Shown here in pieces: positions 10,667 through 19,353 of a stretch of DNA of 22,095 bases. Every line of letters starts with the position of its first letter. Within the stretch, counting starts at the first letter, position 1. This stretch comes from Pleurobrachia bachei. Taxonomy: Eukaryota; Ctenophora; Tentaculata; Cydippida; Pleurobrachiidae. The notes under the pieces were generated by a model. That model made no database searches. It had not been told where the DNA came from and worked only from the letters and a program-made list of their open reading frames with translations. The DNA is taken from the NCBI GenBank assembly GCA_000695325.1, contig AVPN01000726.1, positions 7,998-30,092 of the forward strand. Reading direction: 5' to 3'. The position numbers and the translations under genes are program-made.

Positions 10667-11642
10667 ATGGGACAAAACAGGGCGGGTCACAACCCGGACA
10701 AAAAGTCTCTGAGTAAGAGTATAAAACAGATGAAGTTCATGTCAAGATCAGTATTTAGGGAGGACGATAGTGGAGATGAGGGACCAGATAGGGACATCCA
10801 GTGGATATCACATCATGGAACTGGACCGAGGACCGTCAAAATAGAAGGTATCATAACCCATTTTAGTTACTTCTCGTTACTTAGAATTAACTTAGAAGCA
10901 AAATTGCTGAATGCTTCTGGTTACTTCTGCTGATTCGTGGATTCTTTAACTTCGACCGGGGTGTATCGCTTGGTTGCAACGCCCAAACATGGTCAAAATA
11001 TCTCCCAATCGTTCAAGTATACAAGTGAAATGATTGTTCAATTACTATTCCCATAGAAAGCTACGTGAAAGTTGAAGATCTATGTCAGTTGGGTCGGATA
11101 TCTAGCAAAGCATTCAATCCGTATGTGGAAAAACTCATGGCCGAATTCGCGTGAGTCTGTTGTTTATTAAAACAGGATTGAAACAGGGTCCATCTGCCAT
11201 TGCATACCATCAAGTTTTTGTTCATATCATCAAGTTTTGCCGCTACATAACAGTACGGCTAGTACTTATATCATTTCACCCCCTCTCTTTGCACAGGGCA
11301 CGGAGAGCAGCAGGTCAAGAGGTAGAGTTGGAAGAGGGTGAGATTGAGGAGATGGATGGGCTCTCAGCCGCTGAAGTTAATCGAAGGTAATCTATAACAG
11401 GACCTTGATTTGTTCATACTTTTTCACATCACGTACAGTGTTACAATTATTGTATCACTGTAATACAATTTACTAGTGATATTTGTTTCTAACTGGGTTA
11501 TTTTATCAGGTATACCAAGTTGATGGGAAAGAAGAAGGGAAAAAAGAGGAAAGATCAGACTGACGAAGAATCAGGGGAGTTGTCAGAGTCTTCAGAAGAA
11601 GATAAACCGCTCAGAAAGAACAAGTTTAGGAGACCTAACTGA
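10667..11642 (+). CDS. MPHOSPH6: M-phase phosphoprotein 6 (nuclear RNA exosome cofactor)
   Basis: Four exons, 10667-10847, 11057-11150, 11297-11386 and 11510-11642, join in consistent phase to give 165 residues, close to the roughly 160 of the vertebrate protein. The family signatures are all present: LSKSIKQMKFMSR near the N-terminus, the central GRISSKAFNPYVEKLM (the FNPxVEKLM block is diagnostic), an acidic stretch (ELEEGEIEEM) and RRYTKLMGKKKGKKRK. The tail is basic and acidic (ESGELSESSEEDK). MPHOSPH6 binds the nuclear exosome with MTR4 and helps process the 3' end of 5.8S rRNA. It lies 319 bp after the previous stop and about 220 bp before URM1. Confidence 0.93.
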
Positions 11643-11844
11643 GTGTTTTGTTTGTAGTAGGGGGTTTTATATAATATGAACATTGCATCAGAGGAACGTT
11701 TAGGTGGTATTCTGAAGATGTGACGGCAAATTGTTTTTAATTTGTTTAATTTATTATTTTACAAACTGAGCCATTGAGTTTTACTTAAGCTAATATGTAT
11801 AAGCTAATCAAAGGTTAACCAATGAATCATTAAAAAATTCATGT

Positions 11845-11857
11845 TCTCTATATCTAG
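11845..11857 (+). promoter_or_regulatory. Candidate trans-splice acceptor before URM1
   Basis: TTCTCTATATCTAG ends at 11857, four bases before the ATG at 11862. Only 215 bp separate it from the MPHOSPH6 stop, little room for a 3' UTR, a promoter, an exon and an intron. Confidence 0.5.
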
Positions 11858-11861
11858 AGCA

Positions 11862-12267
11862 ATGAATATTACGATTGAGTTATCCGGAGGGGCTGAGTTA
11901 TTGTTTGATGGTAAGAAGCGACATGAGGTATCATTACCAGAGGAGGGATGGACAATCGCCAAGCTGTTACCATGGATACGAGATAACTTACTTCAGGTAT
12001 GCTGGTTCTCTGTCTGTCTCTCTCACGAGCATTCTACCCTGCTCGCCATGCTTTCCCTCCTGGCTCCTTACATAATTCACTCTCTCCATCTACTTATCAA
12101 AACACCCTCCCAAGGAGCGACCGGAGCTGTTCATGCAGGGACAAACAGTAAAACCAGGTATCCTAGTTCTAGTTAATGATGCTGACTGGGAGTTGGTTGG
12201 AGAGATGGAGTACATGTTAGAAAAGGGAGATAATATCATGTTTATATCTACATTACACGGCGGATGA
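11862..12267 (+). CDS. URM1: Ubiquitin-related modifier 1 (sulfur carrier for tRNA thiolation)
   Basis: Two exons, 11862-11996 and 12115-12267, give 95 residues. The match to URM1 runs end to end: [15 protein letters not shown], then [15 protein letters not shown], then ERPELFMQG, then [17 protein letters not shown], then a free C-terminal STLHGG. The Gly-Gly end is activated by the MOCS3/Uba4 E1-like enzyme to a thiocarboxylate that supplies sulfur for 2-thiolation of wobble uridine in cytosolic tRNAs; URM1 can also be conjugated to proteins. I chose the ATG at 11862 because a splice-acceptor motif lies directly before it. An in-frame ATG at 11841 would add MFSISRA. The acceptor of exon 2 (CCAAG) has only a weak pyrimidine tract. 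Confidence 0.95.
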
Positions 12268-12429
12268 AGGGGATTAGAGAGACATGTGCGTTTTATTGTG
12301 TTTTAGTTCCAAACTTTAATTTGTTTTTTAACCAGATCAAAGTTTTAGTTGCCGACATCCCAAATAAAAACACCATAAAACGAAGTGCCACTGAACACAC
12401 AGTGCCACTGAAGGTGTTACAGATCAATT

Positions 12430-12442
12430 GTCTCATCTCTAG
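12430..12442 (+). promoter_or_regulatory. Candidate trans-splice acceptor before MTFMT
   Basis: TGTCTCATCTCTAG ends at 12442, four bases before the ATG at 12447 and 175 bp after the URM1 stop. A second acceptor-like site (TTTGTTTTTTAACCAG) ends near 12336. Confidence 0.5.
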
Positions 12443-12446
12443 TTCC

Positions 12447-13879
12447 ATGACACGCGGCAGGAGATTTCTATTCTATGGCACTGACACCCTATCTACAGCA
12501 GTCCTATCTCGTCTCCGCGGCCGGTCTGACCTATCCTCCCTACACGTTGTAACAAAGAACACATCGACACCTGTACACCGTTACTGTACCAAACACGAGA
12601 TAGACGTGGAGGTGTATGAGAGGGGGAGGGTGCCCCGGAAAGGGAGCAGTTTGGAGGGATGGCAGGGAGTTGTGGCTAGTTTTGGGAATCTGATACCAGG
12701 ACGGGTTATCCGGGGTGTTGGGGGAGGATTTATCAACGTGCATCCCTCACTTATACCCAAACATCAGGTAATGATGGGGGGAGGGAGAGAGAGAGAGAGG
12801 AAGAGACGGGATAGAGATTGAGAGAGGGGGAGGGGGAAGCTATTTTGTAAAGCTAGTGATCTCTCGCTGATCTCTCTTTGCAACAATGGCCCGCAATCCC
12901 AGATCCCTGCCAAATGACATACAGTTTAAGTTGTAATGCATATTTTATTCCATCCAGTTCTTCAAATCCATCTCAGCTCTCATATTCACATTCGTCTTTC
13001 ATTAATGAATAATGATCCTAGTCGGCTAGTCCTAACCCAACTACGATCTCTAACCCCTACATAATAACGCTCTCAAATCCGTCTTATAAGTTATAACTAT
13101 CTCTAACTCCCCGAATAATGATCTCTAAAACCCCTAATAACTAATCCCCCTATAATAATGATCTGATCTACCCCCCCATTACTATAACTAACCCCCTTTC
13201 TATTTCCACGCAGGGTGGAGCTCCCCTCCAACACATCCTACTAAACGGCATCACAGACTCCGGAATCACTATCCTAGAAGTGGCTCCTGGAACCTTTGAC
13301 AAGGGCCGTATCCTCTACCAGCGACCCCTGTACATCCCCACCTCCATGAGTGGACCTGAGGTGTGGGGGTACGTGGGGGAGAACATGTCCCATACCCTCA
13401 ACTACTACTTGGATCACCCCAGTGAGGTGGGTCCTCCCAGGGATCAGGAGAGGGACGAGGAAACACATGCTCCTAGGATACATCATTCCCAACTGAAGTC
13501 TCTAGCTGTTGTGTGTCCCCAAGTCCAAACAGCACGTGAGATTTATAATATTTCACGGCTGGTAGGGCTTAGTAAACTGTCTGTTGTGGTCAGTTGGAAT
13601 GAGAGGACTATGAAGCTGAGGTCAGTCTTTTTACCAGAGGAGGATGAGACTGCCAGGGCGGTGGGTAAAGTTTTAGGACCCGGACAGTTTGTTCTACATG
13701 ATGGGAGGTTGTTGGTTAGGTGTGCTGAGGGAACGATGTTGGGTGTTAACAGTATGGTTCTTCCTTTCAGTCACCTGATAACTGCTGAACAGTTTTATAG
13801 AAACTACTCGTTCCAGTGTGATAGGGTCTTTCATATGGTGTGGAAACGGGAAAGTACTGGCTGTTGTAGAGTCAGTTGA
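12447..13879 (+). CDS. MTFMT: Mitochondrial methionyl-tRNA formyltransferase
   Basis: Two exons, 12447-12767 and 13214-13879, join in phase 0 to give 328 residues; the vertebrate protein is about 390. The N-terminal formyltransferase fold starts at FLFYGTDTLSTAVLSRL. The catalytic core is complete: Asn and His in FINVHPSLIP, the GGAPLQHILLNG loop that spans the exon junction, and the Asp in FDKGRILYQ after TDSGITILEV. A C-terminal tRNA-binding domain follows (GVNSMVLPF near the end). The enzyme transfers formyl from 10-formyl-THF to Met-tRNA for mitochondrial initiation. The N-terminus is short for a targeting peptide; the frame is open upstream to 12264, so a longer form is possible. The intron (12768-13213) is a low-complexity stretch rich in CTAACCCC- and TAATAATGATCT-like words. 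The gene ends tail-to-tail with gene A. Confidence 0.93.
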
Positions 13880-14007
13880 TATATTGTGTGATTTTGTTAG
13901 TTTTTGGTATAATTTATTACACTTGATTTTCATCATATATTTTGGTAATCAATTACTTTTACATATTCTGCTTCTTTCTCCCCCATTCTGATTTTACATC
14001 CCCCCTT

Positions 14008-14013
14008 TTTATT
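14008..14013 (-). terminator. Polyadenylation signal of secreted gene A
   Basis: The minus strand reads AATAAA about 47 nt after the TAG at 14060-14062. The convergent MTFMT stop is at 13879, so the two 3' UTRs may overlap. Confidence 0.5.
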
Positions 14014-14059
14014 ACTCCATTTGACTCTAAATCGCTTAGCTATACAGATCTCTACCTCC

Positions 14060-14756
14060 CTACAAGTCACTTGAACAGAAATCATAGTTCCCGCAATCTG
14101 TGCACATGCTCATGGTGCCAGTCTTCTTCTTGGGGCATTCGTTACACGAGTAGACTATCATGTTGGTGTCGAAGTAGACCGTCTTGGAGCACCTTCCTCG
14201 CACGGCTGTCGTGCAGGTCTGAGAGAGACGTAGGTTGTTAGTGGTAAAAGGGAGGCCCTCCCCCGGGGAGGGAGGGGAGGGGAGGGGAGGGAGAGGTAGA
14301 TTGGGGTGAGAGAGGGGAGGAGTAGATAGGGAGGCTTAGATATGGGGAGGGTTATCAGGGGAGATGAAAGACCAGTATGATCTGGTGCGGGACTGGCGTA
14401 CGGGAACGAGAGTTTTCTACAAATATTCTGTACTACTCAATTGAATTCCCCCCCCGATTAGGGGAGGGAAATGGCCACGAATGACAAACGTCGAACATTA
14501 CATGAGTCACAACTCACAACCACCTACGAAATACGGAGTAAAACTACAATCTAGAGACATCATCATGCAGTCGGACCGGGGGTCGATCGTGGGACTGGTA
14601 CGGTCTAGTCTATATTGGGATCCTACTACTACTTACCTGGTCGCCGGTTATGACCCCGTTTGACATCTCCTTGACACCAAACTTGCAGGTCAGTTGACTG
14701 ACATCACCCTCCACCCCCACCACCAGGATCATGGCAACAACGAGACAAAGAAACAT
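14060..14756 (-). CDS. Small secreted eight-cysteine protein A
   Basis: Two minus-strand exons, 14756-14637 and 14218-14060, join in phase 0 (donor CAG|GTAAG, acceptor CTCTCAG) to give 92 residues. Residues 1-18 are a signal peptide (MFLCLVVAMILVVGVEG). The mature part has eight cysteines spaced C-x17-C-x7-C-x14-C-x2-C-x10-C-x2-C-x5-C. The blocks RCSKTVYFDTNM and YSCNEC match those of genes B-D. The cysteine order resembles a three-finger (Ly6/uPAR) fold with CxxC pairs; this is inference. There is no C-terminal hydrophobic tail, so it should be released rather than GPI-anchored. Its function is unknown. It is the most divergent member of the cluster and the only one with a phase-0 intron. 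Confidence 0.82.
14265..14291 (+). repeat. G-run tract with quadruplex potential
   Basis: Six runs of three or four G separated by single A occupy the intron of gene A. Such spacing can form a G-quadruplex on the plus strand, the template strand for gene A. Confidence 0.6.
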
Positions 14757-15712
14757 GGTGAATAATGCAGGTCAACACGGAACACCGTCAATAATGCGAG
14801 AGAGAGGGAGGGAGAGGGAGGGTGAGGGGTGGGAGGAAAACAGTGGATTTCATCGACACATCGTTCAATGTGGGACGCCGGTGTGGTGTGTTTGAACAAA
14901 CTGACGATTTGCTTGTCCACACGCACACACAAACAGGTGGTAATATTTAGGGGAAGGAGAAACGGGTCTGGCAAGATTTAGAGGCCGGGGAAATAGGTCT
15001 GGTAAGATTTAGGGGCCGGGGAAATAGGTCTGGTAAGATTTAGGGGACAGGCCGGGGTTTCAATGTGAGGTCTGTTAGTTAGATAATTATATCCAGGCAG
15101 CAGTGGGATTTTACATAATTGCACCCCAGGTATTGTTCTAGAGTCGTGATTTATTCAAAGATATATTCCTCCTCAAGAGTCTCCGTATTTAAAGTTTCAA
15201 TTCGTGCGGTTTATTCCCCTGGTTTACTTTCCGTGCTTAAAATGCAGTATAATATAGCTCTTTAGTCTTTCCAAGGAAGCATCAAGCGTGACTAGTGGCT
15301 ACCCCCTGCCTTCTTTGTTCAAACCCAGGGTCGAGCAAGGCATCCTCTGCTTATACCAGCCTCTGCCTATACCAATTACCAGCTCACTACTGCCAGCTGT
15401 TTAGACTTTGACATAGAGCGTATTAGCACCGATGCGATGGAAAATAGTGTGAGTTTTTCAGTTTACAGTTTTTGAATAATCCTGTTTGGGATGAGCTGTT
15501 TTATAGCACTGGAAAGTGCCACACGCGGTGTGTGATGAGCCAATTTTTCGGAATAAATTAAAAACACAATTCTTTTCAAGTTCCCGAAACAAAATTATGT
15601 ATGTACCACAAACCCTTTTAAACACAAAAACATTGTCCATTTTCAGTGCTTCCAAGAAGACACACAGCTACTATCTTTGCTTATCCCTAATTACCCATGA
15701 AGTTCCCATGAT
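14757..15712. other. Intergenic region between secreted genes A and B
   Basis: This holds the gene A promoter side, a GA-rich stretch near 14800-14830, a three-unit tandem repeat at 14965-15057, and unremarkable AT-rich sequence after that. I found no coding exon with the family's cysteine pattern here. Confidence 0.5.
14965..15057. repeat. Three tandem copies of a 31-bp unit
   Basis: Units begin at 14965, 14996 and 15027 with the word GGTCTGGTAAGATTTAGGGG or one-base variants of it. The third unit diverges at its end. Confidence 0.85.
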
Positions 15713-15749
15713 GTTACCATGGTAACCATCATGACATTACCATGGTAAC
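15713..15749. promoter_or_regulatory. Two RFX X-box-like palindromes
   Basis: GTTACCATGGTAAC at 15713-15726 is a perfect palindrome and fits the RFX X-box (GTNRCC, short spacer, RGYAAC). A second copy with one first-base change (ATTACCATGGTAAC) lies at 15736-15749, 23 bp on. They sit just past the stop codon of gene B, so the regulated gene is unclear. Confidence 0.45.
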
Positions 15750-15750
15750 A

Positions 15751-16219
15751 CTACCACAATTCAATGTCCTTGTTGCAGTTCCTGTAACCCTTGGTACAAT
15801 GTTTACAAGGCCACTTGCTCTCGTCACAGCTTCGACAGCCGTACAGGTACCGCTGTTCCTCAACCTTGTATATCGTGCACTCGTCCTTACTGCTCACCCA
15901 GCAGGTTCCAGTTTCAATGTTTTGTTGAAAACCATCTACTTCGTCCACATACCTGCATTAGGGGAGGAGGGTTGTTAGATCGATAGTACAGACCCTCTGG
16001 TTAATTAATCGTAGACCGATAAATCGGGGTCAGACTGTATCTAGATACAGCCTATTGAGGAGTAAATACGCCTGAAACCTAATTTTGCCTGCAATCACGG
16101 TGTGTGTAAATTACTTACTTGTTGACACATTTGAACTTCCTTTTTTTCGTTCTACCGTCGATAACAGCAAACAGACAGGCCAGGGTGAGAAACACCAGCA
16201 GCAAACTTCGAGCAGTCAT
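15751..16219 (-). CDS. Small secreted eight-cysteine protein B
   Basis: Two minus-strand exons, 16219-16119 and 15952-15751, join in phase 2 (AA+G gives Lys) to give 100 residues. The signal peptide covers about the first 22 residues (MTARSLLLVFLTLACLFAVI). A basic stretch follows (GRTKKRKFKCVNK), which could be a processing site; genes A, C and D lack it. Cysteine spacing is C-x19-C-x7-C-x13-C-x2-C-x6-C-x2-C-x6-C, ending NCNKDIELW. The intron falls two residues after the first mature Cys, as in C and D. A TATA-like word lies on the minus strand about 40 bp before the ATG. The ATTGACAACA next to it also occurs upstream of gene C, suggesting a shared core promoter. Function is unknown. Confidence 0.85.
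16021..16039. mobile_element. Fragment of a pogo-like MITE end
   Basis: AAATCGGGGTCAGACTGTA differs by one base from the right end of the 16288-16446 element. It lies in the intron of gene B. Confidence 0.45.
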
Positions 16220-16287
16220 GATCGCAAACAGGAGACACCCTAGCAGTTTGGTGTTGTCAATTATATGTCCAGGGATGTCAATATATG

Positions 16288-16446
16288 TACAGTCGGACCC
16301 CTATTTAGTGACATCCTCGGGGGAAAGGATTTTGGGCACTAAATCGGGGTAAAATACCGTTAATTTCCTAAATCGGGGGAAATTTATCCTGTCACTAAAT
16401 CGGGGTGTCACTAAATCGGGGGGCACTAAATCGGGGTCCGACTGTA
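16288..16446. mobile_element. MITE with 12-bp perfect terminal inverted repeats and TA target site
   Basis: The element is TA|CAGTCGGACCCC ... GGGGTCCGACTG|TA, about 155 bp between the TA dinucleotides, with no coding capacity. Inside, CACTAAATCGGGG is repeated several times toward the right end. The TA duplication and CAGT-type ends suggest a non-autonomous Tc1/mariner-pogo element (family inferred). It sits about 70 bp upstream of the gene B ATG. Confidence 0.85.
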
Positions 16447-16978
16447 ATTGCAAATACATAGTTCAAGCGAGAAAAAGAACAGCCAACGCCCAACTACTTG
16501 TCCGTTGAAAGCTTTTAGGATTTTTGAAGGAAGTCGTCTACAAATTAAACATGATAAACATGTCCCGTCGCGTTATCTCTTAAGTTTTAATTGTGCTCCA
16601 AGTATAGTGTTCATTAAATCTTTCAAGAGAATGACTGCTATTCGCTCTTAAATGTTTTCAAAATCTAAGAGGCATATATTAAATCGCTAGCATAATCACG
16701 ATGTAAATATCAAATATTGGCATGCCGGGATTGATGGTGGATCAGGCTGGAATTGGAAATGTTGAACAGATCAGTCAGCCCATGAGGTGCAATTTGAAAA
16801 TTCACTAACCCCAACACCGATTGGCATCAAATGAGGTGCAATCCCGCATTAAATCGTGTCGATCAAGTGTGATCCATTTAATCTCGTGTTAACAATCCGA
16901 AACGTGTACAAATTGAACTCATCGTTCGTGATTCCCCAGCCTTGCTGACTACAACCAAATCAGCTACCATTGTCTCCA
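16447..16978. other. Intergenic region with no recognisable gene
   Basis: It is AT-rich. From about 16780 it starts to match 19240 onward, for example CAATCCCGCATTAAATCGTG and CAATCCGAAACGTGT. This marks one edge of the segment duplicated between genes C and D. Confidence 0.6.
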
Positions 16979-17103
16979 TACAGTCGGGCCCCGACTTACC
17001 ATAACCCCGATTTAATGGAAGGGTAAACTTCCTCCGGTGTAGGAGACCCCAATATACCGAGTACCCCAATTAACCGAGTACCCCAATTAACCGAGTACCT
17101 TAG
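16979..17103. mobile_element. Truncated pogo-like MITE
   Basis: It starts TA|CAGTCGGGCCCC, a variant of the 16288 element's end, and contains repeats of ACCCCAATTAACCGAGT. The matching right terminus is missing. The homologous position in the D segment (near 19354) lacks it, so it inserted after the segment duplicated or was lost there. Confidence 0.65.
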
Positions 17104-17342
17104 AGCATTCCGTGATCGTGATATGAAACACGGATGTTTGATGGTGTTTGTTGACAAAACATATTTTAAGAAACTTAAATGTTATTAAACGTTCTTGTCT
17201 TTTTTCTTTTAATTATATTATTAAACGTAGAACAGGAAAAAGGAAAAAACAGGTTTAACTGGATTGAAACGAAAACAGTGTTCTATTCTGCCCATAAAAC
17301 AACAGTGTCTATTTCTTAAGGCATGATCCACACCAGCTCACT

Positions 17343-18083
17343 TTATAGCACTCCATTACAGTATTTACCAGCTGAAGTACATGATGAACAAGATACAATG
17401 TCGTCATTCTTTTGTTGCGCATCTGAGCACTTGTAGCAGCCCCAAACCATTGCCCCGTTGGCGAATGTCGACTTGCTGCATTTGTTAAAGTTTTTCTTGG
17501 CCACTTTACAGTCTTTGAACGCGTGTGTTGTAATGCCATTTTCGAAGGACCCCCTTTCCACAATCACATGAACTCTGATGAAAAACATTAAATTTGATAT
17601 AAAAAGGGGTTTTAGCCAGAGGAGCGTGGACGATGGGTAGCTAAAATTTCCATTCTATCTCTTCCAGCCGGTCGAAACCCTGCACGAAAGTGACTTTATA
17701 GAACCCCCCCTCGAGGCCCGAGGGGGGTCTATAATTTATAAAGCCCTCTGGCCTTCAAGTGTAACGCCTTGTTTAGGGCTTCATAAGGCTTTTGGCAGGT
17801 TATGGGTGTGAGACATAGCCTATGGTCTTTATAGACCACCCCCCCCCTCGAGGGGGGGGCACTTTCGTGCCCTCTGGCATTCAAGTGTATCGCCTCGCTT
17901 AGGGCTTCATTAGGCTTTAGACGGGGTATGGGTACTGGCTATGAGTTAAAATGACTTAAGTCTGTACAACATTTAGACTTGGTATGTGTTAAAGCGACTG
18001 TACAACACTTACTTGTTAAGGCACTTGAAGGACTCAGCGGCTGCAACAAGCAGGAAGACACAAAGAATAGTACGGGAAAACAT
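17343..18083 (-). CDS. Small secreted eight-cysteine protein C
   Basis: Two minus-strand exons, 18083-18013 and 17574-17343, join in phase 2 (AA+A gives Lys) to give 100 residues. The signal peptide is MFSRTILCVFLLVAAAES, followed by FKCLNK at the exon junction. Cysteine spacing is C-x24-C-x9-C-x13-C-x2-C-x12-C-x2-C-x6-C, with the blocks KCSKSTFANG, VWGCYKCS, SCSSCTS and KYCN shared with D1. The intron (17575-18012) carries a two-copy GC-palindromic repeat. Upstream, a block around 18147-18180 is conserved with the D promoters and includes a TATA-like TCAAATA on the minus strand. No membrane anchor is present. Function is unknown. Confidence 0.87.
17703..17935. repeat. Two tandem 126-bp repeats with C/G palindromes in the gene C intron
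   Basis: Two diverged copies share CCCTCTGG, TTCAAGTGTA, TTAGGGCTTCAT and TATGGGT, with a 126-bp offset (anchor at 17744 and 17870). Each is headed by a GC palindrome: CCCCCCTCG...CGAGGGGGG near 17704-17727, and a perfect C8-TCGA-G8 at 17840-17859. The D1 intron keeps a diverged version (CGCTTAGGACTTT, GGGGTATGGGTA). Confidence 0.75.
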
Positions 18084-18146
18084 TGTGGCGTTGAAGGAGC
18101 GAAGTTGAATGTTGTCAATACGAAAGGTCAAGGTCAACTGGTGATG

Positions 18147-18180
18147 ACTAGTTGGGGCAGCCCTATTTGAAAGCGTACGG
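18147..18180 (-). promoter_or_regulatory. Conserved upstream block of the C/D secreted genes
   Basis: Plus-strand ACTAGTTGGGGCAGCCCTATTTGAAAGCGTACGG-like sequence matches 20270-20302 upstream of D1 with few changes, and the same block recurs before D2. On the minus strand TTTCAAATA resembles a TATA element. It lies about 80 bp from the ATG in C and 48 bp in D1. A promoter role is inferred. Confidence 0.4.
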
Positions 18181-18489
18181 TTAGCACATCAATCAATGTG
18201 AAAAGTAATGAGCACCCTCTTTGAACTAGCAATCCCCTTTGTCGGATAAATACCAGCATAATTGAGACAATTAGTAATCCCTTAGGAGACGAGAAGGTTG
18301 TTGAGGCCTCCTAGACTGCTGTGTTTTTAGTATAGTTCATCGTCATCCTGGTGCCTGAGAAGCTGGTGACAAAATCCCATGTGTGTCACGTTTAATAAAT
18401 CCATATGTTGCCACGTACGATATTAGATTCTTCGATTGGATCGTCAGTGCGGTTAGTTGCTATGTTCAAACCTTATTTTTTAGGCAGAC

Positions 18490-19035
18490 CCTGGCAAGCG
18501 GTTAGGTGTGCTGAGGTTCTATCGGGCACAAGTTAGGATGCTATTCAGGGGCCTGTGGTGTTTAATGTCTGCCTGAACTTGGCCGTGGAGCTCAGTAAGG
18601 CGCATAGAAGTCCATCCCGAGGGTTAGTACTGAGGCAGGAAGGAGACTCAGTAGAGACGGTATTTGATTGTGACTACGCTGACGACATGACGGTCATGGA
18701 TAGCACAGAGGCGGGGCTCCAGGAATCCGCCGACATAATCTGCAAACTTTCTGGGTATGCCCGGCTGAAGGTGAACATCAAGAATTCCGACGCCATGGCT
18801 GTCGCTGAACCTACTGGGATACAGAAATATGTCAGGTCAGAGAATTTATCTACCTAGAATCTTGAATTGGGAAAGAATCAGGTGCATTCCGGTGCCTCTG
18901 GAACAATCGTAGTATTCTGGAGCGGACTAAGATTCGTATAGTATGAGGCTGCGTTCTTAACCATCCTGCTTTATGGGAGTGAGTCCTGGAACACTATAAC
19001 CAAGGCACAGATCATGCACCGTTTAGAGGTTGTCA
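18490..19035 (+). pseudogene. Decayed non-LTR retrotransposon reverse transcriptase
   Basis: The frame at 18537-18857 reads DAIQGPVVFNVCLNLAVELS, then the catalytic YADDMTVMDS (YADD at 18675-18686), then ICKLSGYARLKVNIKNSDAM. This is the palm and primer-grip order of LINE reverse transcriptases. A stop lies just upstream (18534-18536). The later part (LTILLYGSESWNTITKAQIMHRLE, 18960-19028) lies beyond further stops and frame shifts. No 5' end, endonuclease or poly-A tail was seen. The clade is not resolved. It sits between the two homologous segments carrying genes C and D1. Confidence 0.8.
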
Positions 19036-19118
19036 CCATTTGTTACCCTCCCGTTCAATCAATCGATGGACATATAATATTTTTGATGGTTGACAGGCTG
19101 GGGTTCGGTTTTCTCCCC

Positions 19119-19229
19119 CCTCTATCTCTGTTTTTCAGTCCTCCCTGTCTTTCTCCCTCTCCATCTTTCTCTCTGTCTCCCCCCTCAGTCTTTCTCTCTG
19201 CCCTCTCTTTCTTTCTCTCTCTCTCCCAA
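19119..19229. repeat. Pyrimidine-rich simple sequence
   Basis: A run of CCCTCTCT- and TTTCTCTCT-type words fills the gap between the retrotransposon remnant and the D1 segment. Reading frames across it are low-complexity artefacts. Confidence 0.75.
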
Positions 19230-19353
19230 CAGTTGGTCACGTCCATGAGGGGCAATCCCGCATTAAATCGTGTCGATAAAGTGATCCATTAGATCTCATA
19301 TATATGCAATCCGAAACGTGTTTTTCCAGACTTGCTGACCACTAAATCAGCTA

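Noticed and set aside
12264-12446. Longer MTFMT start whose ATG overlaps the URM1 stop (ATGA)
   Set aside because: The added segment lacks similarity to the family and a splice-acceptor motif sits directly before the ATG at 12447; the overlap is probably chance.
13010-13200. CTAACCCC words suggesting interstitial telomeric DNA
   Set aside because: They are irregular, mixed with TAATAATGATCT-like words, and lack a fixed six-base period.
14575-14600. CAGTCGGACCGGGGGTCGATC resembling a MITE end
   Set aside because: Only the first nine bases match and no second terminus was found.
19014-19292. Open frame rich in Ser and Pro across 19100-19250
   Set aside because: It is created by the pyrimidine microsatellite.
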